A stretch of DNA of 64,000 bases, taken from assembly GCF_963678635.1 (NCBI RefSeq), contig NC_087064.1, positions 81,503,526 through 81,567,525 on the forward strand, in the 5' to 3' direction. Source of the stretch: Symsagittifera roscoffensis (lineage: Eukaryota > Xenacoelomorpha > Acoela > Convolutidae). Position 1 is the stretch's first letter. Each line of letters begins with the position of its first letter. Shown piece by piece: positions 11,993 to 22,800 of the stretch. The translations under genes were made by a program, and so were the position numbers. The notes beneath the pieces are model-generated. The model had not been told where the DNA came from. It made no database searches and saw nothing but the letters and a program-made list of their open reading frames with translations.

Positions 11993-14027
11993 CAATTATC
12001 AGACAAACATAGCCAATAAAAAGTTTGAAAAGTGGTGTCAACGAACTCGAAGAAACCGAAAAAAAAATTAATTAACATTTTATAACGAAAAAAAATACAT
12101 TACGTTAGCGCTGATTTCAAGTTAATGAATATTTTATGATTGACCGTTTTTTCATAAGATTAACCGAAATAAAGGGTTATATGGACATATGGGTTATTAA
12201 TTTATTCGTCTGAGAAATCTAAAACTTGAATCAACTTTCGAAAATTAGATATTGAAGTTTTTTGCGCCAATTGAACTTTTGTTAATCGATAGTGTGTTTC
12301 GCCTTTTTTTGAGGAATCCATTTGAACTAAAAACTTGAAAGTAAATTAAAAATCAAACCACAAAAAAATTAAGCGTGATCAAGGTTGGTTTGGTTTCCTG
12401 ACAAAACACGGCTGAAAAAATGTTTTTACTTTGTTCAATAACTATTAACAAATAGCATGCAATACAAAAAAAAGGATAGCCGGTGACTGTTCAACTAGCA
12501 CAGAATGTTCCGACCATAGTCTAAGAAAATGAAACTTATTTTTCAAATTAGAGTCGTTTTTTTCCGTGTGATAAAAGTATCTGAGCGAAAAACTGGAAAT
12601 TAGGAATATTCGACATTCATAGCAAAAACGGCAAATTGGACAACACTTCTGCAGAAAAATGACCAAAAAAAAAACAAAAATATCAAAAAAATGGCCAAAA
12701 TTTTTGAACTTATGAAGTTTTTACTTCCCAAATGGCGCTTAAAAAACTCCATCCAAAAACAACAACTTTATTTTCGTAAAGCTACGTTTGCGCGGCCTAA
12801 GTTAAACAAAAATACGCTACTTTAAGCCTGCTCGCTCGAATTTGGACTGCTTTTCTCGATACTGGGACATTTTAAGGAAAATTTTAATGTCCAAAATACG
12901 ACTGAAAGGTCTTTAATATGATATAAGATTCGACAAATTCTCATAATTATTCGTGATACCTGATTTTGCGTAAAAAACAGAAAGTAAGCGAAAAAAACTA
13001 AAACACCCGAATACAAAGTTCCTCCCCATTTTTCAAATGGTCGGAACAATAATACAAGACGACGATCTTTCACCAGCCAAATTCACAGTCACTGGTCTGA
13101 GCTAACTCCAAATGCATTAATACACATGATTTCCTTAATGCATAAATATTTAATGTTCAAATACAACTTGGAGACGTATTTCCTGTCAAATCCTAAAAAC
13201 GATATTAAATTAAGACCACCGCATATTCTCCGGCTAACCTTTGGTCAAGCTTCTCTAACTGCATTGCATTATTTTTTACTACAATTTTCGTATCTAATGG
13301 CATTACTTTTTGGCCAGGACAGATTCCCTTAGCAATTAATTTGCGCAACAGTTCAGTTTAAAGCGCAAAATTTATTTGAACCAGACTCAATGGCAAAAAT
13401 ACACTTAGGCAAGTCAGCAGAAAGTATTTCGACAAATTGATCAAACAAATAGTTAGTTACAATAATTCACGTTCCCTTCACAGGATCATTTGCCATTTAA
13501 CCCCAAAAGGAAAGAAAGATCGTCGAAAGAACTTTAGCGTTTTCGTTCGATTTCTTTCCTCCAATGGTGGATTACTCAACTCTGATTACCTACCATCCTC
13601 TCAAACAATGTCCATTCGTTTTCTTTGCCAGGATAATTTCCTGTCTACCTCGAAAAATATAAATATTCGACATTGAACTACCAATCAAAAAGACCGAATT
13701 TGGAACAGAATATAAAAAACTGATAGTTGCACTGAAAAAAAACCAATAAGCAGTGAGCCAATGAAAAAATAGGCGCATAGCTAACCAGGTTTTTATTTTT
13801 TGCTAAGCACTGAATGAATCGACGATCCTCAAATTCAGATTTATTTTTTCTTTATCTCAAAAAAAAAAACAAATTAAATGTTGGACAGTTGGATCGAAAG
13901 AAAGAGCAGAGCTGTTTACTTACTTTTAGTGTGCTCGAAAAAATAAAGGGATCAATATTTAAAACTAAACAAACATCAATTGATATGAAAATTACAAAAA
14001 AATTTATTCTTTTTTATTTATTTGCAG
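11993..14027. other. Non-coding DNA upstream of the GPCR
   Basis: About 2 kb without recognisable genes. Frames of 60-83 codons (for example 12822-13073 minus, 13437-13676 plus) show no domain. A TTTATTTGCAG acceptor-like site ends at 14027, 82 bp upstream of the GPCR ATG. It could mark a 5'-UTR intron or a spliced-leader site. Confidence 0.45.
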
Positions 14028-14109
14028 TGCATTTTTGAAAGCTGACGCCAGAACGCTTAAAAAAACCTCAAAAAAAGTATTGAAAAAATTACCTACATTA
14101 TCTTTCAAA

Positions 14110-14692
14110 ATGGTGCATTTTGACAACTCTTCTCAAAACTTCTCAAACGAAACATTAGAAGGAGTTATAATGCAAGAAATACCTTCGATGTGGCGTTCAG
14201 TCATTATTCTCGTTTTCAATTGCATTTTCGGATCCATGGGCAACTCATTAGTTATTATGGTATATGGCAACAAGACATTCACAAATTCCAGTGATATCTT
14301 CATATTCGCCCTTGCTTGTCTCGACTTTGCTACTTCTGTGTGCTACATGCCAGTGAGTATATATGAAATACTCACTCTCAGCCAATCAGCGATCGTCTGT
14401 GTAGTTGACAAAGGAGGATCTTTCGCCTACGTCACTACAAGCTTCGCCATATTTATTTGCATAGTATTGGACCGACTCATTGCAGTGAACAAACCTCACG
14501 ACTACAAAACTATCATGAGTGCAAGACGCGCCAAGTTTCTAGTAGGATTCTGCTTTCTGTTCGGAACTTTCTGCTCGTTTCCTATCAGCAAGTCGTGTCT
14601 AACCGAGACGACAATCGACGACTCTCGGCAGATCCAACTACTGATGAAAGCATACTCGGCAGCTGTTATCATTCTCGCTGTCCTATTCATAG
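14110..14692 (+). CDS. GPCR exon 1 (TM1 to TM5 start)
   Basis: It encodes residues 1-194 plus one base. The donor AG|GTTAGT begins at 14693, and without splicing a TAG stop follows at once at 14695. It covers the N-terminus, TM1-TM4, the DRL motif and the first half of TM5. Confidence 0.9.
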
Positions 14693-16812
14693 GTTAGTAC
14701 CTTCTCCAATTATCTGAAATGAAAAAAAATCTATCGACTAAACCAACCAAGAAACAATGCTATTCGCTTTTTAAGGCTTTTTGATTTTAAAAAAAACACA
14801 AGGAAAAAGAAAACATCAGCCGCTCATTCTCACATTATGTATCGAACATGAAACGCGATTAAGACTTAATCAAAAATAAGTGCTTTCAGAGTTTAAGCAT
14901 CGATTGATTTGAACATGTGTGAACTATTGTTTTTTTTTTGCAAATTTTAAGAGTAATGATGGTAATGGGAGCAGTTTATGTCTACGTTTGCAACCCAATC
15001 AAAAACAGTTTAGAATCAGAATGCCCAAAAAACAACGAAAATAGGCTTAAAATTAATTTCTCAATGATGTAAACACTCAGTAATTTCAGAACCAAAAGTT
15101 AGCTTTTCATTAATGCCAGAACTTCAAGACTATGGCCAGTTTTTAATTAAACTTTTTGAGCAACCAATTAGGTTGTTAAGAAAGGATATTTCATTCAGGT
15201 ATAAATTATGCCTTAAAGGTGTAAATACTTTTGAGCGCTCAAAAAAAGCCTCCGAGAAAAGATAATGAAATGAACTTCACCAATTTTTTCCTTTTTAACT
15301 AAATCGATTTTCTATGCACTTAATTTAAAAAGTAACCTGAAGGTTCTAAGATATTGGTCTTCAAAGCCATTATTCCAGTTCGAATACAAAATACAAATAC
15401 TTTCTTATTAACATGGGCGAGCGGATTTGGAAAAAAAAAGATTAACATTTTGAGCACTCATGGAATTCCAAACAAAAACCATTTGCACATAAAATTTTTG
15501 GAATTTTTCGTAGGTTTGGCCAAAAGGTCATTTTTCCAGCGCGCGCTTCCCTTCTTATATTGGCGCCAAAGGGGCCGTTTAGAAAAAGAACAAACACCAC
15601 ATCCTCTCCGGTAATCTGCTCTTTCGTCTGATTATATTTCACACATCCGATGGTGTGTTCGAATGAAGATTAATTCAGCCGTAACCATTTATGACTTGCA
15701 AAGTTAAATTGGGCAGTCTTTTTAATTTCAGGGGACCATTTGCTCCGTCTTTTCCATCTTCGATCGGATTACTTAACAGGGGTTAGGAATTATATTCAGC
15801 TGCTCTTCGGAGCATTTTCCAATTAAAAAAGCACTGTAAAAGCATCAAAACCAACAAATCAATGCATCTTATCCCGTTCTCTAAGAGGATTTCGCATACC
15901 AATTACAAAAATTGGGTCAGATGGTTTTTCTGTGCTAATGTTTTACTTCTTTTTTCATTTCATTTCTATAATTCATTAGGTCATTTTGTAATAGCAGCTC
16001 GCAGCTTACTCTTAATATTCCGTCTTCCACCGTAAAATAGGAAATTGAAATGACATCCCTGACAGTTAATTTATTAACAGCTAGTAAATTATTTTTCTTC
16101 AGTGAGCTACACCAATGTTTTCGTGGTTGCCTGTCATGCAGTGGCCAGCAAAAACACTGAGACAACATCTTCGACCGTGCGCTACAGCCATCTGAACAAA
16201 ACACACAGCAAAACCGATCGTCCCGCAATGGAGGAATGCGACTCCAATTCCAAAACATCCCGACTATCCATAACACTTGGCAACTCGAAACGAAATGCGC
16301 CAACTCATCGCTCAATTCAATCCAACTTGGTTGATTGCGGCGAGGGAGTTGCAATAACTTCAGCATGCGGGTCACCGCCAACTACAAACACCGCGGCTTC
16401 TGCAATTTCGTTTGAGGTAACCAACGTTTCCAGGAACCCCCGACCCAGCACTAGCCGCTGTCCCGACAACTCTAATCCTTCACTGGCTGAAATCGAGAAA
16501 TACATGCAGATGAAACGCAATCGAAGCTTGCGCAAACAGGTCCAAATAGCACTCACTCTTTTCTTCGTTACATTCACATTCATGGTGTGTTATATTCCCA
16601 GTGCACTTTTGGATCTAAATGCTTGGGGCATCGACTTGGGTCTAGAAGACATCGGGGAGCATAATGTGGAAGTTCTACTGGGCCTGTTCTGGTTCAGCGT
16701 TCCCGCAAACCCAGTCATCTACGCATTCACCTCCCCCAGATTCAGAAATGAAACCAAAATTTTGATCAACAGATTGGGCTCCTGTCAAGTCTCTCTCAAT
16801 GACTCCATGTGA
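14110..16812 (+). CDS. Class A (rhodopsin-like) G protein-coupled receptor, two exons
   Basis: Joining 14110-14692 to 16103-16812 gives 430 codons with a phase-1 GT-AG intron inside TM5. The ATG at 14110 gives an N-terminus with three N-glycosylation sequons (NSS, NFS, NET) before TM1. Seen in order: TM1 with G44-N45; TM2 with LACLD (D72); Cys97 before TM3; DRL at 121-123 in place of the usual DRY; ECL2 with Cys163; a third intracellular loop of about 135 residues rich in S, T and N; TM6 with FMVCYIP (354-360, C-Y-P in place of CWxP); TM7 with NPVIY (397-401). The C-terminal tail is short. It is a plasma-membrane receptor that would signal through G proteins. The ligand is unknown; amine or peptide receptor is possible. 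Low GC in the flanks and higher GC in the exons mark the coding part clearly. Confidence 0.9.
14693..16102 (+). other. GPCR intron 1 (phase 1, 1,410 bp)
   Basis: The donor is GTTAGT and the acceptor is TTATTTTTCTTCAG with a good pyrimidine tract. Splicing restores GTG (Val195), giving an uninterrupted TM5. No gene is seen inside; the 86- and 66-codon frames near 15354-15642 overlap on opposite strands and show no domain. Confidence 0.85.
16103..16812 (+). CDS. GPCR exon 2 (TM5 end, ICL3, TM6, TM7, tail)
   Basis: It begins after the AG acceptor at 16101-16102 and ends at TGA 16810-16812. It contains the long third intracellular loop, then the basic KRNRSLRKQVQIAL run into TM6, TM6 FMVCYIP, TM7 NPVIY and a helix-8-like SPRFRNETKIL segment. 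Confidence 0.9.
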
Positions 16813-17579
16813 AATGCAAAAAAACTCATCGGTGTCAACTGAACTATCCCATCAGTGTTTTCAACTATATGTATATTTATGTTTTAGATTTACTTTCAGC
16901 TAATAGCAGCAAAATTATTGATATTTTTCCATTGCAAAATTTCGGATAATTCAAATTTCTGTGGATTTTTTGTAGCATCGAAGTTAAGTACTATTTAATG
17001 TGTGTTAGTCTTGGTATTATTATTATTGGCATTGAAATCAAAAATGCCATTCATATATTTCTACAAATCTAAAATCCTGTCAATGGCAATTTAGAACCTC
17101 AGAAAAGGACACTTCATAAAAACAAATTAAATTTAAATTGAAAATAGGAAAAATGTAAATAACTTGAGAAACACAACTACCAGTATTAAATACGCTTTCA
17201 GTTATAACAGAGCGGTAACTAAGTCGTAGACTTCCAGTGAGCCGAAAACAAAAAACGGCAAAAAAATGAGCAACTAAAACTGAAAACTTTGAAATCTTCC
17301 AACACTATCTACCTGAAAATTTCAAAAAGAATCCACCATTTTCGCCTTTGAAATTACACCAAATAAAAAAAAGCCGATTAAACATAAGCAGAAACCATTT
17401 AGGCCAAATAAAGCTTTAACAAAAAACAGAAAGGAAAACTAAAAAAATATATATATATATACAACGCTAGGGCTATTGATTTTTACAAATTACCGGAGTA
17501 AATCAAAAACACTTGCATCTAAAATGAAAATTTTTGAGAGCACCCAATAAATCCCTGATGTATAGCAAATAAGCCGACA
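16813..17579. other. GPCR 3' flank, non-coding
   Basis: No gene. AATAAA hexamers occur at about 17362 and 17406 and could serve the GPCR transcript. A short (AT)n run lies near 17447-17461. Confidence 0.4.
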
Positions 17580-17715
17580 AAACAACTGAAAGTCCGACAA
17601 TTCAATTTTTCCCGAATTTTTTTTCCACACACTGAAAAAAACAAGGTCCGGCCGGGACTCAAACCCCAAACCTAATGATACAAAAGTAGCAGCGTTACCT
17701 CTAGTCCAAGTGAAA
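17580..17715 (-). mobile_element. tRNA-derived SINE copy (minus strand)
   Basis: On the minus strand the head at 17712-17643 reads GACTAGAGGTAACGCTGC then GGGGTTTGAGTCCCGGCC (B-box-like). The body follows with CCTTGTTTTTTT and GTCGGC motifs, which also follow the heads at 52.4, 56.9 and 58.1 kb. No closed acceptor stem is seen, so it is a SINE and not a tRNA gene. Confidence 0.6.
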
Positions 17716-18775
17716 CGGACCTACAAGTTTTAGAAGTTCAGCAAAAAGCCTGTAAGATTTCTCAGAAGTTGTTTACGGGGAAAAAAGTCAATTTCCTGAT
17801 GACAAGACACTTGCTCTGACAAGTGTGAAAGAAACTGAAATCGAGTTTTACTAAAAGCTTCATTAATAAGCTACCAATCTACGTAATCAATAACCAAGAA
17901 TAAAAAAGTGATAGTTGTCACTAACAGCGAAAAACAAGCAATGAACACAATAATTTATTTGCCACCTTCACAACAACTTTTGAAACCATAAAACCTTCAG
18001 CAGACTAGATTTATTTTGTTTTAGCAATATTTCTGCTATAGAATCACAAAAAGAATTAAAAACTCCGATAGCACTTTTGATTAATATTATAATCAGATTT
18101 ATGTTCCTTAGATTCAATTTGGATTAGATTTCTAGACGAGAATGATTTTGCCCCTGAAGCTGAAAGGCGCTCCTCTCCAGAACTTAAATCAATTTCTGAT
18201 TTCTTTTAGCATCAGTTTTATTGATTGGCACTATAAATACTAAGAACTAGATATTGAGCTAAATTTCTCTACACATGGACAGGAGGATTTGCTTGATAAC
18301 AAAGAATGAAAAAAAATCCAAAAAATTTTTTTTTCAAAAACTATGAGTAAAAAGAAAGAGTAGTTTCTAGAACTTTTCTGATAACTTAGGATTCAAAAAT
18401 GAGAGAATTAAAAAAACAAAATTTCAGATATTTCAAAAACATATTCTTCTTTCTTTCAAGCCAAAACCCATTTCAACCAGCATTCACTTAAGCGTTTTAT
18501 TGGAAAAGGAAGTTATTGTTTTCGGAACAAAGACGTAGTTAACAAGTTGGTGTTGTTGAGTAGCCTCGCCGGGCCCTCGACGGGATATGTTGGGCATGCC
18601 ACGTATGTCGGTTACTTGAGTGTCGTTTTAACTTTGGACTAGTCTGAATGGTTCTCGCTTTTTGTTGTGCTGTAGAGAGGTCAGCATTCTCCGTCAGCTA
18701 ATTAATTCTTGAAGGGAGTTTAGCTCTCCCGCTCCAACGTGCTATGTTAAATTAAGGAATTCTGCTACTTATAGT
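17716..18775. other. Non-coding AT-rich DNA
   Basis: No gene or RNA is recognised in this stretch. Confidence 0.4.
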
Positions 18776-19250
18776 CAAGTCAAGTCAATTCAAGTTTTTT
18801 ATGACCGTTACGCAGTGCCTCTTGTGGTCATTTCAAATGTTTTTTCCTATCTCCGTTCGAATTCGTACATGTCAATTCCAATCGCTTTCCAATGTTTGTC
18901 CAGTTTCCACTTGAATTCGTCAATGGTCTTGCTTTGCACTGTTTCCTGAGGCAGATTGTTCCAGTCGAGAAGTGCTTTTATCGTGAAGACTTTTTTTCGC
19001 TTTTCTAGATTTGTTTATGCGTTACCTCTAGAATCCCTATCATTCCGTTCGAATAGTCCTGCAGTGGCATTCCTGTCATAAAAACCATAGCAGATTTTAT
19101 ACATTTCTATCATTGTCCCTCTTTTCCCTCTGAATTCCAGCGATGATAGATTCAGTTCTTTAAGTCGTTCGTAATAGGATAGATTTTTTATACCACTAAC
19201 TAGACGATGTTAATCTTTATGTTAACACGTTAGACAGTTCAAGTTTTTTT
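18776..19250 (-). mobile_element. 3' end of a Rex/RTEX/CR1-type LINE (minus strand)
   Basis: The minus-strand translation from about 19215 reads RLVSGIKNLSYYERLKELNL, then SSLEFRGKRGTMIEMYKICY, then LFERNDRDSRGN. After a frame change it reads KALLDWNNLPQETV and FKWKLDKHW. This is the well-known C-terminal tail of many animal LINE ORF2 proteins (YxxRLKxLxL...RRxRGDMIExYKI...WNxLP...FKxxLDxxW). The 3' UTR ends in TTGACTTGACTTGACTAT (18776-18794 region), a terminal TTGAC microsatellite. The copy is 5'-truncated and has a stop or frameshift near 19020. Confidence 0.8.
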
Positions 19251-19399
19251 AGAACTTTTTGTTTTTGCGAAAAAGTACCTGAGAAGTTTATGAGTTCTAC
19301 CTTTGAAAATTTATTCGAGATTGAGAAAAATAGATCAATCGCTTTTTTATAGTGCATCAAGTAATCTAAAAACCATAATCTTTTAGAGTATAGTTTTTA

Positions 19400-19747
19400 A
19401 ACGTTGATCAAGCATTGACCTGCAAGTTAGGTGGCTCTGTCAAACTGCGTCATAACTCGGTTCGCGGCGTTGAAGCAGATTTTCTACGAGCTGTGTGCAA
19501 AGATGTGAGCATCGAGCACGGACTAATGCAGTTGACAGGGAATGAAGGTTTGGCGAGTGGGAGCAACTTAGAAGACAACGCAAAGCTTGATGTTGGCTGC
19601 CGCGGTTTTTGGGCACCACTCCAGATAATTCTGGACAAACGTTTCACCCATCCCAATGCTCCCAGCAACCGAACACGGAAACTGAGCACTCTTCTGAAGT
19701 CCCATGAAAACCGTAAGAAAGTGTACTGCAGGTGCCGCGATGAGTGA
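19400..19747 (+). pseudogene. Transposon-associated ORF fragment (RHNxxRD / RGFW family)
   Basis: The frame reads DQALTCKLGGSVKLRHNSVR, then LRAVCKDVSIEHGLMQLTG, then NAKLDVGCRGFWAPLQIILD, then APSNRTRKLSTLLKSHENRK. This resembles, from memory, a repeated family in cnidarian and mollusc genomes with TCxxGGF, RHNEIRD, EPxLQPLTGE, DxSxRGFW and FDVRVFxPxA blocks. I infer that it is part of a mobile-element polyprotein with a nuclease-like fold, but I am not certain of the family name. The fragment stops at 19747, has no initiator in context and is isolated, so it looks like a relic. Confidence 0.5.
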
Positions 19748-20364
19748 GAAAGCAGAGCGATTTCATTGTGCTTGGCGAGAAGATGAGTGAAAAGACCGAT
19801 AGTTCGTATGCCGACACCATGAACCAACATCAGAAAGAAGCTGTCCTTCACAAGATTAAGAACTGTCCTAATTGCAATCCGAGGTCATCGAAAGAAGCAA
19901 ATCTATACGTCATAAACTAAAAAGGATACCGATGTCAAAATTCTTGTTCATAGCTAATAAACTCATTCCACCATGACCAGACTTTCCATTATTATTCATT
20001 TTCTGTACATTTAAACACAAACACTGGTTTTTCAGCACAATATTAACTTTAAAACGCGCCTCCTAGCCGTTAAAAAAAAACAATCTTCTTTGAAACTGAA
20101 ACCAAACCGCAAACAGAAAAAGTTATTTCAAGTGTAACAAAAACGGCTTTCTATGACTAGATGTTATATGGAGAAAACAGAGCATCCCATTCAATAACCT
20201 TTGCTTACCGAGAGTGTAAAAAGCAAAAGGCAACAATTGCAAAACCTGAAAAAGTATAGTGAGAACACTTTATGGAAAAAAAACTATTCCAGATTAAGAT
20301 TGTTGTGGTAAACTTATTTAATAGTTTCATGTGATATGGCACACTCATAATGTTTATAAGAAAT
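19748..20364. other. Non-coding DNA between transposon relics
   Basis: No gene is seen; a few in-frame remnants after 19747 may belong to the preceding relic. Confidence 0.35.
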
Positions 20365-21061
20365 TTAAAATGTTAATTCAAATGTTTTCGCACATTTTGT
20401 GCATCATCAGGATTAAAAATTTTTACAATATTTACAAAACGATCAAAGATCTGAAAAATGAGAAACATGTCTAAAAAGGCTCTAAAACTTTCTAACCAAT
20501 CAAAATTGAACAACTGTAATTAGATAATATAATTACGTAATCATGAATAACACTTTCCTGTAAATTTCTGAGATTTTTTAGTTTTTTGTTCTTTCATGGT
20601 TATAAAATTTCGATATGGGAATACTTTTAATTCTGAAATGTCAGGTTTTTAACTTTTAGTCATGTTGACTAAAATTTTAGTGTTAATACCGGCTCCTGAA
20701 TTCATCGCGTGTGTTGATCTTCGGCCTCTCCCTCCAAATATGCAAAGCCTCTAGTGTCAGTAGCCTATGAGTGTTGGCTGTTTGGTCTATAATCTCTGAC
20801 TTCAGCTCAGCAGTACCATCCATCTCCTTATTACATTCTAACAAGTGTTGTCCTACTGGGGAGTCCCTTTTGCGGTGTTCATCGACCCTCGTGGCTAAAT
20901 GTCGGCCAGACAGTCCGACAATTAACCGCGAGGGTCGATGTACACCAAACAGCCAACACTCATAGGCTACTGACACTAGAGGCGTCGCATATTTGGAGGG
21001 CGAGGCCGAAGATCAACACACGCGATGAATTCAGGAGCCGGGAATTAACACTAAAATTATA
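20365..21061 (-). mobile_element. Penelope-like element: 3' fragment with inverted second copy
   Basis: The minus strand (about 20940-20690) encodes a GIY-YIG-type endonuclease end: VGLSGRHLATRVDEHRK, SPVGQHLLEC, then LLTLEALHIWRERPKINTRD and EFRSRY. These are hallmarks of the Penelope C-terminus (VGxTSRxLxxRIxEH...SPVGxHLxxC...LLTLEALxI...PxLNTxDEYRSRELTLKF). On the plus strand 20944-21061 is an inverted copy of the last 38 codons, ending EFRSRELTLKL and TAG. The arms 20690-20787 and 20944-21045 pair almost perfectly. The minus copy continues into a 3' UTR with a conserved CTGATGA...GAAA hairpin at about 20415-20390. RT is missing. Confidence 0.85.
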
Positions 21062-22651
21062 GTCTATGTATGCTTGTACTACATGTAAGCTTGCACACCA
21101 CGGGCTGGTACCCACACTCATAATGGTACACTTGTAAGTAGAAGGCCCGGGACGGGATTTTAGAGAAACGCTCGTTGAGACGCGATACTCCTCTTCTACC
21201 CGGACACCCCGCCGACACCTCCACCCGTGAAAAACCATGTTGTAATCACTTTCAATTCTTTTTTGTTGTTTGTTTTTAAAATCCATTATTCTACAATCCA
21301 TTTTACAATCTAATCTTTTTCTAGTTTTGCCTCTTTTGTAACGAATTTAGTGAATGTTTGTTCCGAAGTACAGTCCAAATTGGCTACCCAAGTGGAGCAG
21401 GGAACTGGAAATAGGAACCTCAAGAACTATTTACTGCAGCCCCAAAGATGTCGGAGCCACGGTGTAAAGGTGTAGCTCGGGCAATCCGAAAGCAGACAGG
21501 TAATAAAAAACTCGCTGGGTGCAACAGTCGCCCAAATTAGAGAAAGATAACTGCCTTTAGGTTTTTTCAGATTAGTTCGGCACTAAACAAGGATAGCTCT
21601 TTTTTGGGAAAAAACCAGTTGGCCTATCATATTGCGACAGACCGATCGCAACGCACATACAGTCTTTTTCTCTTCTTTTTTGAAACTGAATAAATTTTTA
21701 TTTCAACAAATGGACAATGAGTACACTATCTTTTAGATATCTTGACATCCGACATGATCCATGATTCAGTGCTGTGCTTAAATTGAAGATACACTGTACC
21801 GTGATAATTTAATCAGATTCGCGATCACATATTAGTTTAAACTCCAGTACATTTTTGTGTTGTCTAACTATAATTTGTTGTTGAACAACAACACTATCAT
21901 AAGCAAATCAAGTGAATGAGCAACAACTAGTAAAAGATTAAGTTGAGTATAGACAAGTCTAGGATATCTAAGCTGAGTGATAGCTGAAGAAGTTTATACC
22001 AAAGAAAGAAAGGAATACGATGAACTGCCCTTTCGTGGAAAGAACCCAGAAGGCTTGGAACAGGAAAGGGAAGAAAGCTACAGGAAAGCTACTTCGAGAC
22101 ATTTGACCTTGACCCAAATAAAAAGACCACAAAAAAGACCAAATTAAAAATGAAATTTACCCAGAAATTGGATTAAAAATTAGCTCAAACACTGTCTATA
22201 ACATATTTTTTTGTCCACTATAAAAATCGTTTAAGCATTGCGTTCATAAAATTTTTGGTGCTACGTTTTTTAACATATGCCAAATTGTGGCAATTTTTTT
22301 CGATCAGCGATTCTAATCGAAATTAGTTAATTTTAAAATGCTCATTTTGTTGCCGGATTTTTGTTAATGACTGATTTTCATGCAAAAAAGTTGTTTCCAA
22401 AATTTAGATAACCTAACATGCTACCTTCCTGTTCGATCAATTTGCCCAAGGTCACTGATATTGCCAACAATTAGCAATTAACCATAAAACCTCAAATTAA
22501 GAAAAAATTGAGTTTTGTAAACAGTTTTTTTTCTCTTTCTTCATCAATTGAACTTTCTAACTCAAACTTGTGTATTTGGTAGTCGGAACAGTCTCTGCCT
22601 TTTGGACAGCGGCGGACTACCTTTTTCATTTTGAATGAAGAATTAATTTTC
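21062..22651. other. Non-coding DNA downstream of GNPDA
   Basis: No gene is recognised. This is the 3' flank of the minus-strand GNPDA gene and will contain its 3' UTR next to 22651. Frames in this stretch show no domains. Confidence 0.45.
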
Positions 22652-22800
22652 TCATTCAATGAGTTTATCATGTTCCTCCATCAGTCCCTTAAAGTATTTC
22701 GCAGTTCCAACTCTCAGCTCGTCTGTTGAGCTCTCATCGCATATGAACAAGGCTCCTGGATGCTGTTGAAGTGCAGATACAGTCCACATATGATTGACCC
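22652..22800 (-). CDS. GNPDA: GNPDA exon 4 (C-terminal)
   Basis: The acceptor is TTTCAG|GGGTCAATC. With the last base of exon 3 it encodes [15 protein letters not shown], then [13 protein letters not shown], then [17 protein letters not shown] and TGA at 22654-22652. It matches the family end ([15 protein letters not shown]...VKYFKGL). The tail after YFKGLM is short compared with the vertebrate enzymes. Confidence 0.94.

Noticed and set aside
14035-14109. N-terminal extension of the GPCR to a TTG at 14035
   Set aside because: It has no ATG, and a splice acceptor lies just upstream. ATG 14110 gives a normal glycosylated N-terminus.
16317-16583. Minus-strand 88-codon frame
   Set aside because: It is the shadow of GPCR exon 2.
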